Source of the DNA: an uncultured Roseibium sp.
GTDB taxonomy: Bacteria > Pseudomonadota > Alphaproteobacteria > Rhizobiales > Stappiaceae
Assembly (NCBI RefSeq): GCF_947499295.1
Contig: NZ_CANMNP010000012.1
Location: 124,001-188,000, forward strand
Direction of reading: 5' to 3'
DNA: 64,000 nt
The notes under the pieces are model-generated. The model was not told the origin of the DNA, did not search any database, and worked only from the letters and a program-made list of their open reading frames with translations. Made by a program: the position numbers and the translations under genes. This document shows, piece by piece, positions 26,614 to 35,728 of this stretch (position 1 is the first letter of the stretch; every line of letters starts with the position of its first letter).

Positions 26614-27621
26614 TTGGCAGACAAGATCAGATGGGGAATTGTTTCGACGGCTAAGATCGGCGTCGAGAAGGTCATTCCGGGTATCCAACGGTCTCAAACC
26701 GGAATTGCCGCCGCGATCGCTTCGAGGACGCTGGACAAGGCACAGGAAACGGCCAAGGCGCTTGGAATTGAAAAAGCTTACGGTAGCTATCAGGATCTTC
26801 TGGCCGATCCTGACATTGATGCGATCTATAATCCGCTACCCAACCATATGCACGTGCCCGTCACGATCCAGGCGGTGAATGCCGGCAAACATGTTTTGTG
26901 CGAAAAGCCGATCGCGCTGAATGCCGACGAAGCGCAGCAGTTGCTTGAACTTCCAAAAGACAAACTGGTCGCCGAAGGCTTCATGGTGCGTGCTCACCCT
27001 CAATGGATCAGAGCACGGGAGATTGTGCGGTCCGGTGCCTTGGGTGAACTCAAGGCCATCCAGGCCTTTTTCAGCTATTTCAATGCCGACCCGGGCAATA
27101 TCCGAAACAACGCTGACATCGGCGGTGGTGCGCTCCTCGATATCGGCTGTTATACAATGCTGGCAGGCCGCTATTTCTTTGATGCGGAACCAACCCGAGT
27201 TGTCTCATTGATCGACCGCGACCCTGAATTCGGCACGGATCGAATGACCAGTGCCCTGTTGGACTTTGGACAGAACAGGCATCTCAATTTTGTCGTATCG
27301 ACCCAGCTGACGCCTTATCAGCGTTTTCAGCTGGTTGGCACAAAGAAGCGTCTTGAGATCGTGATCCCGGTAAATGCGCCTCAAGGCGAACCGGTTGAGT
27401 TACGTCTCGATGACGGGTCTGCATCGGGGGATCGATCGAGTGTATCAGAGACCATCGCGGCCAGTGACCAGTATGCTGAGCTTGTCGATGTGTTTGACCG
27501 TGCCATAACGGGCGAAACACCTTTGACGTTTGGAATTGACGACGCGATTCAGAACATGAAGATCCTGGATGCTCTTTTCGCGTCGGCAGATCGTGGAAGC
27601 TGGGTAGACCTTGAAAGGTAA
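26614..27621 (+). CDS. Gfo/Idh/MocA family NAD(P)-dependent oxidoreductase
   Basis: 335 residues from TTG 26614, eight bases after AGGAG; earlier in-frame GTG (26596) and TTG are less well placed. N-terminal Rossmann domain (KIRWGIVSTAKIG), the family motif CEKPIALN (about 98-105) with the catalytic Lys, and GGGALLDIGCYT in the C-terminal domain. Members oxidise or reduce sugars, inositols or dihydrodiols. The GFIxAHP-type region (EGFMVRAHPQW) is as in the dimeric dihydrodiol dehydrogenase subgroup. A 7-bp hairpin (26562-26582) lies upstream. Confidence 0.9.
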   Translation: MADKIRWGIVSTAKIGVEKVIPGIQRSQTGIAAAIASRTLDKAQETAKALGIEKAYGSYQDLLADPDIDAIYNPLPNHMHVPVTIQAVNAGKHVLCEKPIALNADEAQQLLELPKDKLVAEGFMVRAHPQWIRAREIVRSGALGELKAIQAFFSYFNADPGNIRNNADIGGGALLDIGCYTMLAGRYFFDAEPTRVVSLIDRDPEFGTDRMTSALLDFGQNRHLNFVVSTQLTPYQRFQLVGTKKRLEIVIPVNAPQGEPVELRLDDGSASGDRSSVSETIAASDQYAELVDVFDRAITGETPLTFGIDDAIQNMKILDALFASADRGSWVDLER

Positions 27622-27627
27622 GTTCCC

Positions 27628-28464
27628 TCAACAAGGTTCGAACGCATAGCCATTTTCCTGGCGCGTCAACATGGCAAACGCTGTCGTGTTCATGTGGGTT
27701 GCGCTAAAGGCAATGCGTTCCGATGCGATCCTGTCAAACAATGCTCGGCGTGTTCGAACTGCGTCAGCAGGATCGCTGTCGAGGGCATAGGTGATGTCCG
27801 GATTTGAGAACTGAAGCTTGTCCGAAACCATGGCGTCGGCCAGGAGGAAGCATTCCTCATGGCCGGACGTCAGGTGTACAACCTGGTGGCCGGGCGTGTG
27901 ACCCTGGGCTAGCAACAATCCGATCCCGCTGCCGAGATCCACGTCGCCAGGGTGCTGAGTGAGTTGTTTCTTCAAGGGTTCAGCAAGTGTCTGTATCAGG
28001 CCAATCATCGGCTTTTGCCCGTTATCGGCGGAAGCCAGCAATTTCGGATCTGTCCAGAACGCCCATTCCTGAGCCTGAATGTGAATTTCAGCATTCGCAA
28101 AGAGGCTCGTGCCGTTGGCGCTCAATCCTCCAATGTGATCTGCATGCATATGCGTGATCACGACATCGGTAATGGATGACCTTTTGAGCTCCAGGCCCGG
28201 GTCTTGCCAGTTTAACCGCCCGGTATCCGGAAAGCGTTCCTTGAGACAGTTTCCGGATCCTGCATCTACCAGAATTTTCCTGTTTTTCGTTTCGATCAGC
28301 CAGGAGTTTGCGCCGAAGCGCGTGGACGGCGTTACCTTTTCGCTCTCATGTGGCTGTGTGTTTGAAAAATAGTCTGCCGGGATGAGAAGTTCACCATCAG
28401 AAAGACTGGTGATCGTCAGGTCGCCAAGGGTAAGGGTCGAGGAAGTCTCGTTAAAATCTCGCAT
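27628..28464 (-). CDS. Metallo-beta-lactamase fold hydrolase
   Basis: 278 residues. The metal motif THMHADHIGG (HxHxDH) lies near 106-115, GHTPGHQ near 191, and an Asp in LLADAMVSD further on, giving the two-metal MBL site. No signal peptide is visible. It diverges from the GlxA-type regulator (28561), so it may be a target of it; the pair shares a 96-base intergenic region. Substrate unknown; quorum-quenching lactonases, glyoxalase II-like and other hydrolases share the fold. Confidence 0.88.
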   Translation of the reverse strand: MRDFNETSSTLTLGDLTITSLSDGELLIPADYFSNTQPHESEKVTPSTRFGANSWLIETKNRKILVDAGSGNCLKERFPDTGRLNWQDPGLELKRSSITDVVITHMHADHIGGLSANGTSLFANAEIHIQAQEWAFWTDPKLLASADNGQKPMIGLIQTLAEPLKKQLTQHPGDVDLGSGIGLLLAQGHTPGHQVVHLTSGHEECFLLADAMVSDKLQFSNPDITYALDSDPADAVRTRRALFDRIASERIAFSATHMNTTAFAMLTRQENGYAFEPC

Positions 28465-28560
28465 GTTTTGCTCCCAAAATCTTCAACTGGGGCGAGATTA
28501 GATTCAGGATTTGGTCGCGACGATTGGCGTAATAGTCAATTCATGTGCTAAATCGGTCAT

Positions 28561-29460
28561 ATGACCAAGGGCTTTCGTTTTGCCATCCTGGCTTACCCTG
28601 GAGCAATGCAATCGGCTGTGCTCGGACTGCAGGACATTCTGGCATTCGCATCTGAGACCAGTACGGAGAAGCTCCAAATCAGCGTCTTGACGGACTTTGA
28701 GATCCTGTCCGGTGGGTATGATGCGGTGATCCTTCCCCCGTCGATTGACGAAGTGAAGGTTGAACAAGTTCCGCAACTGCCACCATTTTTGAAGCGGATG
28801 CACGAAAAAGGGGCTGTTGTGTGTTCCGCCTGTACCGGCCTCAGTTTCGTTCTGGCTGCCGACCTGGACGGTGGAAGGACCGTCACAACGCATTGGGGGC
28901 TGGAACAAAGGCTCAAATCAAGCCACCCGGAGCTCCGCCTGGATACAGGAGCCATTCTTGTTGAATACACCGATTTGATCACCGCCGGTGGATTGATGGC
29001 CTGGATTGATCTCGCGCTTGCCCTGATCGAACGTTTTCTCGGCTATTCAGTTGCAGCCCAGACTGCACGGCATTTCATTGTCGAGTTTCGTCGGCGTGAT
29101 CAGCGCCGTTTCCGCCGCTTTGTTCCTGAACTGCGCCATGGTGATGGCGCCATTCTGAAAGCGCAGCACCTTCTGGACCGCCTTGCATGTGAAGACGTTA
29201 CAGTCGCGATTGCAGCAAGGTCTTCGGGATTATCAGATAGAACTTTCTTGCGGCGCTTCAAATCGGCCACCGGGTATTCACCAAAGGCCTATCTGCAGGA
29301 ACTGCGTATCGAGCGAGCGCGGGATCTGCTGATCGAGACCGACAAAAGCATTGCGGAAATCTGCTATGCGGTCGGTTACAACGATCCCCCCTCTTTCGTA
29401 CGTTTGTTTGCCCGTCTTTGCGGCCTTCCGCCGGGTGGTTTTCGCGAGCACTTCAAATAG
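28561..29460 (+). CDS. GlxA-type AraC-family transcriptional regulator
   Basis: 299 residues. The N-terminal DJ-1/PfpI-like domain (about 1-180) has the VVCSACTGLSFVLAAD segment around the class's conserved Cys and an ITAGGLMAWIDLALALI stretch. The C-terminal AraC HTH pair covers about 195-299 with SGLSDRTFLRRFKSATGYSPKAY and ICYAVGYNDPPSFVRLFARLCGLPP. Such regulators often govern nitrogen compound or aldehyde metabolism; the neighbour MBL gene is the obvious candidate target. Starts with ATG 28561. Confidence 0.92.
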   Translation: MTKGFRFAILAYPGAMQSAVLGLQDILAFASETSTEKLQISVLTDFEILSGGYDAVILPPSIDEVKVEQVPQLPPFLKRMHEKGAVVCSACTGLSFVLAADLDGGRTVTTHWGLEQRLKSSHPELRLDTGAILVEYTDLITAGGLMAWIDLALALIERFLGYSVAAQTARHFIVEFRRRDQRRFRRFVPELRHGDGAILKAQHLLDRLACEDVTVAIAARSSGLSDRTFLRRFKSATGYSPKAYLQELRIERARDLLIETDKSIAEICYAVGYNDPPSFVRLFARLCGLPPGGFREHFK

Positions 29461-29497
29461 ACGCTCCCAACCCGATCGCGCGGGACCGGATCTGTCG

Positions 29498-30235
29498 TTA
29501 CTTCCTCGGAAATGGCCTTGCCTTTAGCCAAAGAAACAGCGGAAGCCTTTGCCAATTCTTCAAGCGCTCGGGCGTGGACTTCGGATCTGGTACCGGTTCC
29601 TTGATTGACGTGATGGCGAAACCGGCTTGTTCCAGTGCCGCCGCATAGTTCTGCAGCGGCTGCGACCAGCCGAAAAAGGACATTTCCAATCCGTCCTGCA
29701 CCATCGTCTCTTCGAAATGCGTTCGCTCCAAATAGGGTTCGGTTATGACGAACGGCGCATTGGGACCTGCACCCCGAAAGCTGCCAATATCGGCAAATGG
29801 GTGCACGATCGAAATCGTCAGAGCCCCATCAGATTTCAGCACACGGCCGACTTCAGAAAGTGTAGCCGGTACATCCTCGACATCCATCAAGACGTTGTAG
29901 GCGGTCACCTGATCAAAGAGGTCATCGGGGAACGGAAGGGTATCAGCGCCACAGACTGCATAGGCGTTTGCAGACGTTGCGTCTTTAGCTGCGTTTATGA
30001 AAGCCTCTACAGGGTCGGTTGCCGTTACGCGAAAACCACATTCCGTCAATAGCCGCGACACCCGGCCTTCGCCGCAACCGACTTCGAGCGCTTCACCGGG
30101 GCCGTTGCCGATGAACCCGGAAAGCTGATCGCGATAAGCCCAGAATGCATCGTGACCAGGAGTGCGGGCCCATTTGATCCAGTCACCGGCGATCCTGGTC
30201 CAATGGGCTCTGTCCTTGCCTTTGCCATCCATCAT
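29498..30235 (-). CDS. Class I SAM-dependent methyltransferase
   Basis: 245 residues from ATG 30235, with GGAG about seven bases upstream; the frame opens at a TTG four codons earlier. Motif I is EVGCGEGRVSRLL (about 51-63), then DPVEAFI, followed by the post-I segment NVLMDVEDVPATL and a typical LKSDGALTISIVHPF. This is the Methyltransf_11/25 group. The substrate is unknown. It is convergent with the GlxA-type gene and lies downstream of infC, separated by the infC terminator. Confidence 0.85.
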   Translation of the reverse strand: MMDGKGKDRAHWTRIAGDWIKWARTPGHDAFWAYRDQLSGFIGNGPGEALEVGCGEGRVSRLLTECGFRVTATDPVEAFINAAKDATSANAYAVCGADTLPFPDDLFDQVTAYNVLMDVEDVPATLSEVGRVLKSDGALTISIVHPFADIGSFRGAGPNAPFVITEPYLERTHFEETMVQDGLEMSFFGWSQPLQNYAAALEQAGFAITSIKEPVPDPKSTPERLKNWQRLPLFLWLKARPFPRK

Positions 30236-30311
30236 ATTCAGCTCCAAAGTCAGCGGTTGAACCCAGATTTCGACATGCGGCGGGGCAGGACTTTTACGAG
30301 GTTTCGACCGA

Positions 30312-30338
30312 ATAAAAAACCCCGCCGAAGCGGGGTTT
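30312..30338 (-). terminator. infC terminator
   Basis: AAACCCCGC (30317-30325) pairs with GCGGGGTTT (30330-30338) around CGAA; on the minus strand it is followed by TTTTTTATT. It lies 26-52 bases past the infC stop. It would also work partly on the opposite strand. Confidence 0.9.
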
Positions 30339-30363
30339 CATAAATTCAGATTGGCCTGCCGTC

Positions 30364-30903
30364 CTATTTGATCGGGGCAAGAACCATGACCATCTGCCGG
30401 CCTTCAAGCTTCGGCGACGATTCAACCTTGGCGATTTCAGACGTTTCCTCGCGGACTTTGTGCAAAAGTTTCATGCCAAGATCCTGGTGAGCCATTTCCC
30501 GGCCGCGGAATCGAAGCGTAACTTTCACCTTGTCACCGTCATTGAAGAAACGCAGCATGTTTTTCATCTTCACTTCATAATCGTGAGTGTCGATGTTCGG
30601 ACGCATCTTGATCTCTTTGATCTCGACGGTCTTTTGCTTCTTGCGAGCTTCTGCAGCTTTCTTCTGGGCCTGATACTTGTAACGGCCGTAGTCCAGGATC
30701 TTGCAGACAGGCGGGTTGGCGTTTGGCTGGATTTCTACCAGATCCAGACCGGCATCCATCGCGATATCCATCGCTTCTTCGGTCGGCACGACGCCGCGGT
30801 TGGCGCCTTCATGATCAATCAACTGGACTTCGCGAACGCGAATTTCATTGTTAGTGCGCGGGCCTTCCTTCGTAGGAGGCGGGGCGCGGAACGGACGGCG
30901 AAT
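30364..30903 (-). CDS. infC: Translation initiation factor IF-3, with an AUU start
   Basis: 179 residues from ATT at 30903-30901. The in-frame starts further in (TTG at 30822) would remove the conserved N-terminus. From ATT the protein begins [21 protein letters not shown], the usual rhizobial IF-3 N-terminus, and GAGGAG lies about nine bases upstream. IF-3_N covers about 15-85 and IF-3_C about 92-175 ([11 protein letters not shown]). IF-3 prevents premature subunit joining and rejects non-AUG starts, so an AUU start on its own mRNA gives autoregulation, as established in other bacteria. No rpmI-rplT follows; the gene is followed by its own terminator. Confidence 0.92.
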   Translation of the reverse strand: MRRPFRAPPPTKEGPRTNNEIRVREVQLIDHEGANRGVVPTEEAMDIAMDAGLDLVEIQPNANPPVCKILDYGRYKYQAQKKAAEARKKQKTVEIKEIKMRPNIDTHDYEVKMKNMLRFFNDGDKVKVTLRFRGREMAHQDLGMKLLHKVREETSEIAKVESSPKLEGRQMVMVLAPIK

Positions 30904-31229
30904 GGTCGCAATCTCCTCTATCGTTTCACTTGAGCGTCAGGAACTGGCTCGGTTCCTACACGAAAAACCCTGGAACACAAGTACCAAGGCCACTGTCGCG
31001 TGTCTCCTGACGCCGACCTAAAGCTCCTGCGAAACCAGTGAAAAGTCAACCGAAAACAGCGGTTTTCAGTAATTCAGAAGGTGTTTTCAGATCCGCATGT
31101 CGTTGTTTCGCGGGCAAATGCATGCAATTGGCGTGTTGGAACCGAAAGCGACGGGTAAGGGCTGTTGCATTCCAGCTGCCTGATGGGCAAGTAAGTACCG
31201 TGGCGCTTTGACACAAGGAAGAACCGGAA
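30904..31229 (-). promoter_or_regulatory. infC 5' leader and promoter region, no gene
   Basis: 326 bases without a credible reading frame. On the minus strand a 9-bp stem GCGTCAGGA (31013-31005) / TCCTGACGC (30942-30934) would close a leader of about 80 bases, with inner arms (CCTTGG 30989-30984 / CCAGGG 30973-30968, and the competing GGAAC/GTTCC) just upstream of the infC ribosome-binding site. A TTGACT at 31049-31044 could be the -35 box, and an inverted repeat GAAAAC/GTTTTC sits at 31052-31067. The remainder up to 31229 holds nothing I recognise except the AAGGAA ribosome-binding site of the next gene. Confidence 0.5.
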
Positions 31230-31712
31230 TTGGACGGCGGAAAATTCTTATATCAGCTGCTTAAGGTCATACTGGGCTTTGTTCTAGCTGTCATTGCATG
31301 CGGTTTGTTTCTTGCCTGGGGGTTCTTCCGCGCATCTCATCCCAACGAAGATCCTGTCGCGTTTGCGGCCATGATCGGGACCGGTCTGGTCGGCGGCAGC
31401 GTTGTTGGAGCAACGGCAATTCTGCCTGCTTCGGTACTCATTGCGATTGCCGAGGCGGCACGCCTGCGCAGCCTTGTCTTTCATGTTGGGGCTGCAGGTG
31501 CGATCGCCTTTGGTGTCTGGACACTCAGTGATCCGGCAACGGCGGACGGATTTCGACCCGGCAGCACTGTTGCTCTTGCCGCCGGGTTTTTAGCTGGAGC
31601 CATCTATTGGTTGATCGCCGGCCGCTCTTCCGGCGCCTGGCACTCCAATTCAAGGCCATCACCCGTGAAGAACAAAGACCAGTCGAGCGGTTCCCAAGAC
31701 GGCTCCGCTTGA
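31230..31712 (+). CDS. Small membrane protein of unknown function
   Basis: 160 residues from TTG 31230 (AAGGAA nine bases upstream). Four hydrophobic helices are predicted: about 10-33, 45-72, 80-100 and 115-130, then a Ser/Pro/Lys-rich hydrophilic tail. No catalytic motif is visible. The hydrophobic pattern and small size suggest an inner-membrane protein. It diverges from infC; no functional hint comes from the neighbours. Confidence 0.6.
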   Translation: MDGGKFLYQLLKVILGFVLAVIACGLFLAWGFFRASHPNEDPVAFAAMIGTGLVGGSVVGATAILPASVLIAIAEAARLRSLVFHVGAAGAIAFGVWTLSDPATADGFRPGSTVALAAGFLAGAIYWLIAGRSSGAWHSNSRPSPVKNKDQSSGSQDGSA

Positions 31713-31751
31713 GGTTTCATCGGTTTTCTAAACGCGTGAGACAACGTAGCG

Positions 31752-32126
31752 TTAAAGTTCGCCGTCCTTCAGGGCCTCGCGAGCGGCCTGATAGTGATCT
31801 TCCCGCATATGGCTGCGGATCATTGCGATGGCCGCCATCAGCACTGTTGCGTCGTCGCCAAATCCGACGCCAATCAGGAAGTCTGGAATGGTGTCGATCG
31901 GAAGTACGAAGTAAGCAAGTGCGGCAAACACCGTCGCCCGGACCTTGGTTGGTGTGCTCGGGTCCAATGCGCAGAAATATCCCGCTATCACATCTTCCAT
32001 AAACGGAACTTGCCGCGCCGCCTTGCGGGCGGTCGACATCAATTTCTGCCGGATGGTTCGCTTCTGCTCATCTTCCGGCCCGAGAATTTCCGGGTCAAAC
32101 CCGAGATCTTCGAAGGTCGTGTTCAT
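31752..32126 (-). CDS. YkvA/DUF1232 family protein
   Basis: 124 residues from ATG 32126, preceded by ACGGGAC; an earlier in-frame ATG at 32147 lacks a ribosome-binding site. The core has the DUF1232 signature ALAYFVLPIDTIPDFLIGVGFGDDATVL, a hydrophobic helical hairpin with the conserved PxDxIPD pattern. These are small membrane-associated proteins, sometimes linked to membrane stress; the function is not established. Confidence 0.85.
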   Translation of the reverse strand: MNTTFEDLGFDPEILGPEDEQKRTIRQKLMSTARKAARQVPFMEDVIAGYFCALDPSTPTKVRATVFAALAYFVLPIDTIPDFLIGVGFGDDATVLMAAIAMIRSHMREDHYQAAREALKDGEL

Positions 32127-32392
32127 AGATTGTCCCGTCTGCTTCATTTAAAAACATAAGGGCAGACAAGCAGATCTTCAACTTTGTTTGCTTAGAGGAA
32201 TAGCGCCGCGGTGAGTGCGGTTGCTCAAATAATATTTTAATTCCAATAGTTTAGTACGCTGAATGAGGCTGCGTCAGCGGGGTTTGCCTGTTGCCATTTG
32301 ATGCTCAACCGGTCCTGGTTTTCGCAGGTGAAGCAAACGGCAACAGAACTCCTTGCAACCTAACTTTCGTTCCCTTGGAGCTATTTGACCCG

Positions 32393-33553
32393 TCAGGCGG
32401 CTTTCAACCTTGCTCCGACCAAGACCATGCGAAGTGCGTCCTCACTGGCATTCCGGAGCAGCTTTCCGGCATCGGAGATTGCATCTTCCAGCGTACACGG
32501 ACGTTTCAGTATCGAGGCAAATGCATCGATGCCGGTTTCAAAGGTTTCGCAAACCCCGCTGCCTATTGTGCCGGCCAAAGCGATCGTTGGAATGTTTCGT
32601 CTGCGCGCCCGCTGAGCGACCTCGCAAGGCACCTTGCCAAACGGGCTTTGGCCGTCCAGTGCGCCCTCCGCAGTGATGACAAGATCGGCGGATTCCAACA
32701 ATCTGTCGAATTCCAGGTACTGCATAACGATGTTGAAACGTGGGTGCAGCTTCGCTCCAGCAAATGCGATCAGTCCTGCTCCCAGTCCGCCGGACGCGCT
32801 CGAACCGTTTATGTGTCCAATATCGAGATCTAGGTCACGATTGAGGAGCAGGGCGTAGATTTCAAGGGCTTCTTCCAGCGATTGGACCTGGCGCGGTGTT
32901 GCACCCTTTTGCGGTCCGAAAATGCGCGCGACGCCGCGTTCACCCAGTAAGACATTGTGCCAGTTCACTGCAGCATCGATCTGTGTTTCGCGCAGGCGCG
33001 GATCAAGTCCGGAGATATCGATTCTCGACAATTTTGCGAGCTCGGATCCTCCTTGTCCTATGCAGTTGTTGTTCGCATCAAGCAGGCGGGCACCCAAAGC
33101 TTGAGCCATGCCAGCGCCACCATCGTTGATGCCGCTGTCGCCGCAACCGATCAGAATACGCTCCGCGCCCGCATCAAGGGCAGCCAGGATTAATTCGCCC
33201 ACACCATAACTTGTTGTTTGAGTTGGATCCCGCTGATCACGGGGAACCAGACTCAACCCCGCAGCGGCAGCCATTTCGATGACTGCCGTTCGACCATCCT
33301 TGCCCCCAAGCATGCCGAAGAAGCTCGAAACGGTTTGTCCTACCGGTCCCGTGACCATGATTTCATGAAGTGCGCCGCCGGTGGCGTTGACAAGGGCTTT
33401 TGTAAAGCCCTCGCCCCCGTCAACCATTGGAGCTTTCAAGATGGTGCAATCAGGTAGTGCGCGTCTGCAACCTTCCGAAATGGCTGCGACAACGTCGTTC
33501 ACGTCCAGAGACTCCTTAAAACCCGACGGTGCGACAAGAATATTTAGAGTCAT
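32393..33553 (-). CDS. Glycerate kinase, type I (GlxK/GarK family)
   Basis: 386 residues. N-terminus LVAPSGFKESLDVNDV, DGGEGFTKAL, GCGDSGINDGGAGMAQALGA and SASGGLGAGLIAF are motifs of the type I glycerate kinases that make 2-phosphoglycerate from glycerate with ATP. The gene lies downstream of an SLC13-type permease on the same strand, separated by a strong hairpin and about 90 AT-rich bases with its own likely promoter. This suggests uptake and use of a sugar acid or C3/C4 acid, but the transporter substrate is not fixed. Confidence 0.92.
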   Translation of the reverse strand: MTLNILVAPSGFKESLDVNDVVAAISEGCRRALPDCTILKAPMVDGGEGFTKALVNATGGALHEIMVTGPVGQTVSSFFGMLGGKDGRTAVIEMAAAAGLSLVPRDQRDPTQTTSYGVGELILAALDAGAERILIGCGDSGINDGGAGMAQALGARLLDANNNCIGQGGSELAKLSRIDISGLDPRLRETQIDAAVNWHNVLLGERGVARIFGPQKGATPRQVQSLEEALEIYALLLNRDLDLDIGHINGSSASGGLGAGLIAFAGAKLHPRFNIVMQYLEFDRLLESADLVITAEGALDGQSPFGKVPCEVAQRARRRNIPTIALAGTIGSGVCETFETGIDAFASILKRPCTLEDAISDAGKLLRNASEDALRMVLVGARLKAA

Positions 33554-33628
33554 TTTGTTCTCCTATGCTTGGGGGGTGATAGGAGTAAGACGAAGTTAGA
33601 TAGTATTTATTCCAATTTTTTCAAAAAT

Positions 33629-33677
33629 TTGAACTTAGAAAGAAATTCACCTGATGCCTAATTGGCATCAGGTGAAT
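33629..33677 (-). terminator. Strong hairpin after the SLC13 permease gene
   Basis: A perfect 14-bp stem: ATTCACCTGATGCC (33645-33658) and GGCATCAGGTGAAT (33664-33677) with a TAATT loop. On the minus strand it is followed by a T/C-rich stretch (TTCTTTCTAAG) and further AT-rich sequence. It probably terminates the permease transcript ahead of the glycerate kinase promoter. Confidence 0.6.
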
Positions 33678-33705
33678 AAATATTCAATTTCAGTTTCTTG
33701 GTATG

Positions 33706-35583
33706 TCAAGGTTTCTTGCGAGGCGTCGGCGCCGCGTCGGTTTTTGAAATCTGTCTTCCACTGCAGGATATTTTGGCGCTGGTGATAGATTCAGCGTCTT
33801 GATTGACCTCCGCAAACTGGAGGGAATGGGAGCGAAGTCTCACCATGTCCTGCGATTTGTAGATGTTCCTGACGGCCGATTTTTCAATTGGGAAGCCGTC
33901 TCTTCGCAGCCTGTCCCAGACATGCCACCAGCCAGCAGCCCACATACGTCGTTCGTAAATGGTTGCCAGCATCAACGTTTCCAGTTCGGTCCTGGTGCAA
34001 AGCGCGCCCTTCATCGGTTCTTGATGTTCTGTTTGATGCGAGGTCAGGCGAATTGGATCCGGATTGGACAGTCTGAGAGCGCTTGCTGTTGGGCCAACGT
34101 CAGCACTGTTCGCGGGTTGAGGGGGCACCTGAAGCGGCCAGATGAAGATGGCAAAGGCTGCTATCAGACCAACTTTCAGAGGCAGCAAGGGCATTGCAAG
34201 CCTGAACAGGTCCTTCTGGCCAAACAGATCATCACCCGCGGACTTGAAAATTGCTATGGGTTTAGCGCTCGCAACCATGGTCTGGCAGAAGCCGGTTCCC
34301 AGAACAGTGGCCATCACAAGGGTCATCGTGTCATGACCGAATTCAGCGAGCGGCAGGGCGAGAGAGGGGATGAGTACGGCTGCACGCGCGCTTCTGGAAT
34401 TAATGACCAGATGTGTTGCAGTCGCGATGATGATCGTCACCAGGATCACAAATTCACGGTGCTGCAACAGATCCAGAGGCAAGACAAACAGAAGTTTGTC
34501 TGCAAGCCACTTGGCTTTGCCGCTTGAAACCACAGCCTGTGCGATCACCCAGGTCGATGCCAGGAAAACCAGTAACTCGGTCTCTACGTTTTTGAACAGT
34601 GCCTTCGGTTTTTCGTCGGTGAAAAGAGGTGTGACCACAACCGCGGCTCCCATACAGCCGATGATCGCAATCCCGATGCCGTGCATGCCGGATGTTACCC
34701 ACGCTGCGATCAGCAAGCCCAATAGACACATCAGTCTCTTGTGTTTGGCGGTGTAGTTCGCCTCAGGCACGTGTCCTTTGGTGTTAAGAGGCCTGCGGCG
34801 GTCCTTGGCAGGCACGAATAACAGCAAAATCAGAACCGTCGCGCCGTGTGCCGCCAGAAGAGCGACCGGAAGGGCAAGCAGAATCCAATCGACAAAGGAG
34901 ACTGTAAGCCCTGTCGAGGTTTGGATGGTTTCAACCGCGATGAAATGGGCCCCGGCACCAATGAGCGATCCTCCCGCTGATAAAAGAATTGCACTCGGGA
35001 ATAAGAGTGCAAGCGCGCGGCGCAAGCTGGGTGTGGGCATTACTGGCGCAAGACTAACAAAGACCGGCAGAAGCAAGGCCGCGCGTCCAGATGTTGAAGG
35101 GATCAAAAAGACCGTGGCGGATACGACGAGTGTCAGTGCATGGAAGAAGCCGTTGACCGTCGAAAATGGCTTGACCACGCTCTGGGCGAAACGTTCGGTC
35201 AAGCCGGAGGATTTGATCGCCGCTGCAATGACAAATGCCGAGATGAGCAGCCAGACAAGTTCGGTTCCAAGAGCGGCATAAAAACGCTCTTCGGGTAAAG
35301 CGCCCGTCAGAACCAGGCCAAGAGCCGCCGTGATCGCCACCACTGAGTCGGGTATGGGCGTCAGTGTCCAGCCGACAATTGCAAGACCGGTCAGAAGAAA
35401 GGTGATCGCGGCTGCGCGGGACAGCTCGTGCGGGGCCAAAAAGACGAATGCGAAAAGTCCGATCGTGATCAGCGTCGCCGCTACAACGTCGAGACCAGGT
35501 AGCGAAGCCTTTGCGTGAGAGCGTTCAGGCTTGGCGAGTTGCGGTATTGTGGCGGGTGTCGCGGCAAGGGGGTCCATCATCAT
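33706..35583 (-). CDS. SLC13/DASS family permease with a C-terminal extension
   Basis: 625 residues. About ten hydrophobic segments span residues 33-485, with two re-entrant motif regions (IPSTSGRAALLLP near 161-173 and INSRSARAAVLIP near 394-406), the pattern of divalent anion:Na+ symporters. The usual SNT is replaced by STSG/NSRS. A non-hydrophobic tail of about 140 residues (485-625) contains RTELETLMLATIYERRMW and a WWHVWDRLRRDGFPI segment, unlike standard members. The neighbouring glycerate kinase hints at an organic acid substrate. Confidence 0.85.
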   Translation of the reverse strand: MMMDPLAATPATIPQLAKPERSHAKASLPGLDVVAATLITIGLFAFVFLAPHELSRAAAITFLLTGLAIVGWTLTPIPDSVVAITAALGLVLTGALPEERFYAALGTELVWLLISAFVIAAAIKSSGLTERFAQSVVKPFSTVNGFFHALTLVVSATVFLIPSTSGRAALLLPVFVSLAPVMPTPSLRRALALLFPSAILLSAGGSLIGAGAHFIAVETIQTSTGLTVSFVDWILLALPVALLAAHGATVLILLLFVPAKDRRRPLNTKGHVPEANYTAKHKRLMCLLGLLIAAWVTSGMHGIGIAIIGCMGAAVVVTPLFTDEKPKALFKNVETELLVFLASTWVIAQAVVSSGKAKWLADKLLFVLPLDLLQHREFVILVTIIIATATHLVINSRSARAAVLIPSLALPLAEFGHDTMTLVMATVLGTGFCQTMVASAKPIAIFKSAGDDLFGQKDLFRLAMPLLPLKVGLIAAFAIFIWPLQVPPQPANSADVGPTASALRLSNPDPIRLTSHQTEHQEPMKGALCTRTELETLMLATIYERRMWAAGWWHVWDRLRRDGFPIEKSAVRNIYKSQDMVRLRSHSLQFAEVNQDAESITSAKISCSGRQISKTDAAPTPRKKP

Positions 35584-35728
35584 CTTCCAGTGTCGTGCGT
35601 TTGGAAGATTACGAAGCTGGCTCAGGAATTATTCCCTGCCGGCGCGACGGATTTCAAGGTGCCGCTCGTTCAGACTGGTGACGTGAAATTGCAAGTGGAG
35701 CGTTGCCAAGGGCGTTCCATTGCCGCGC

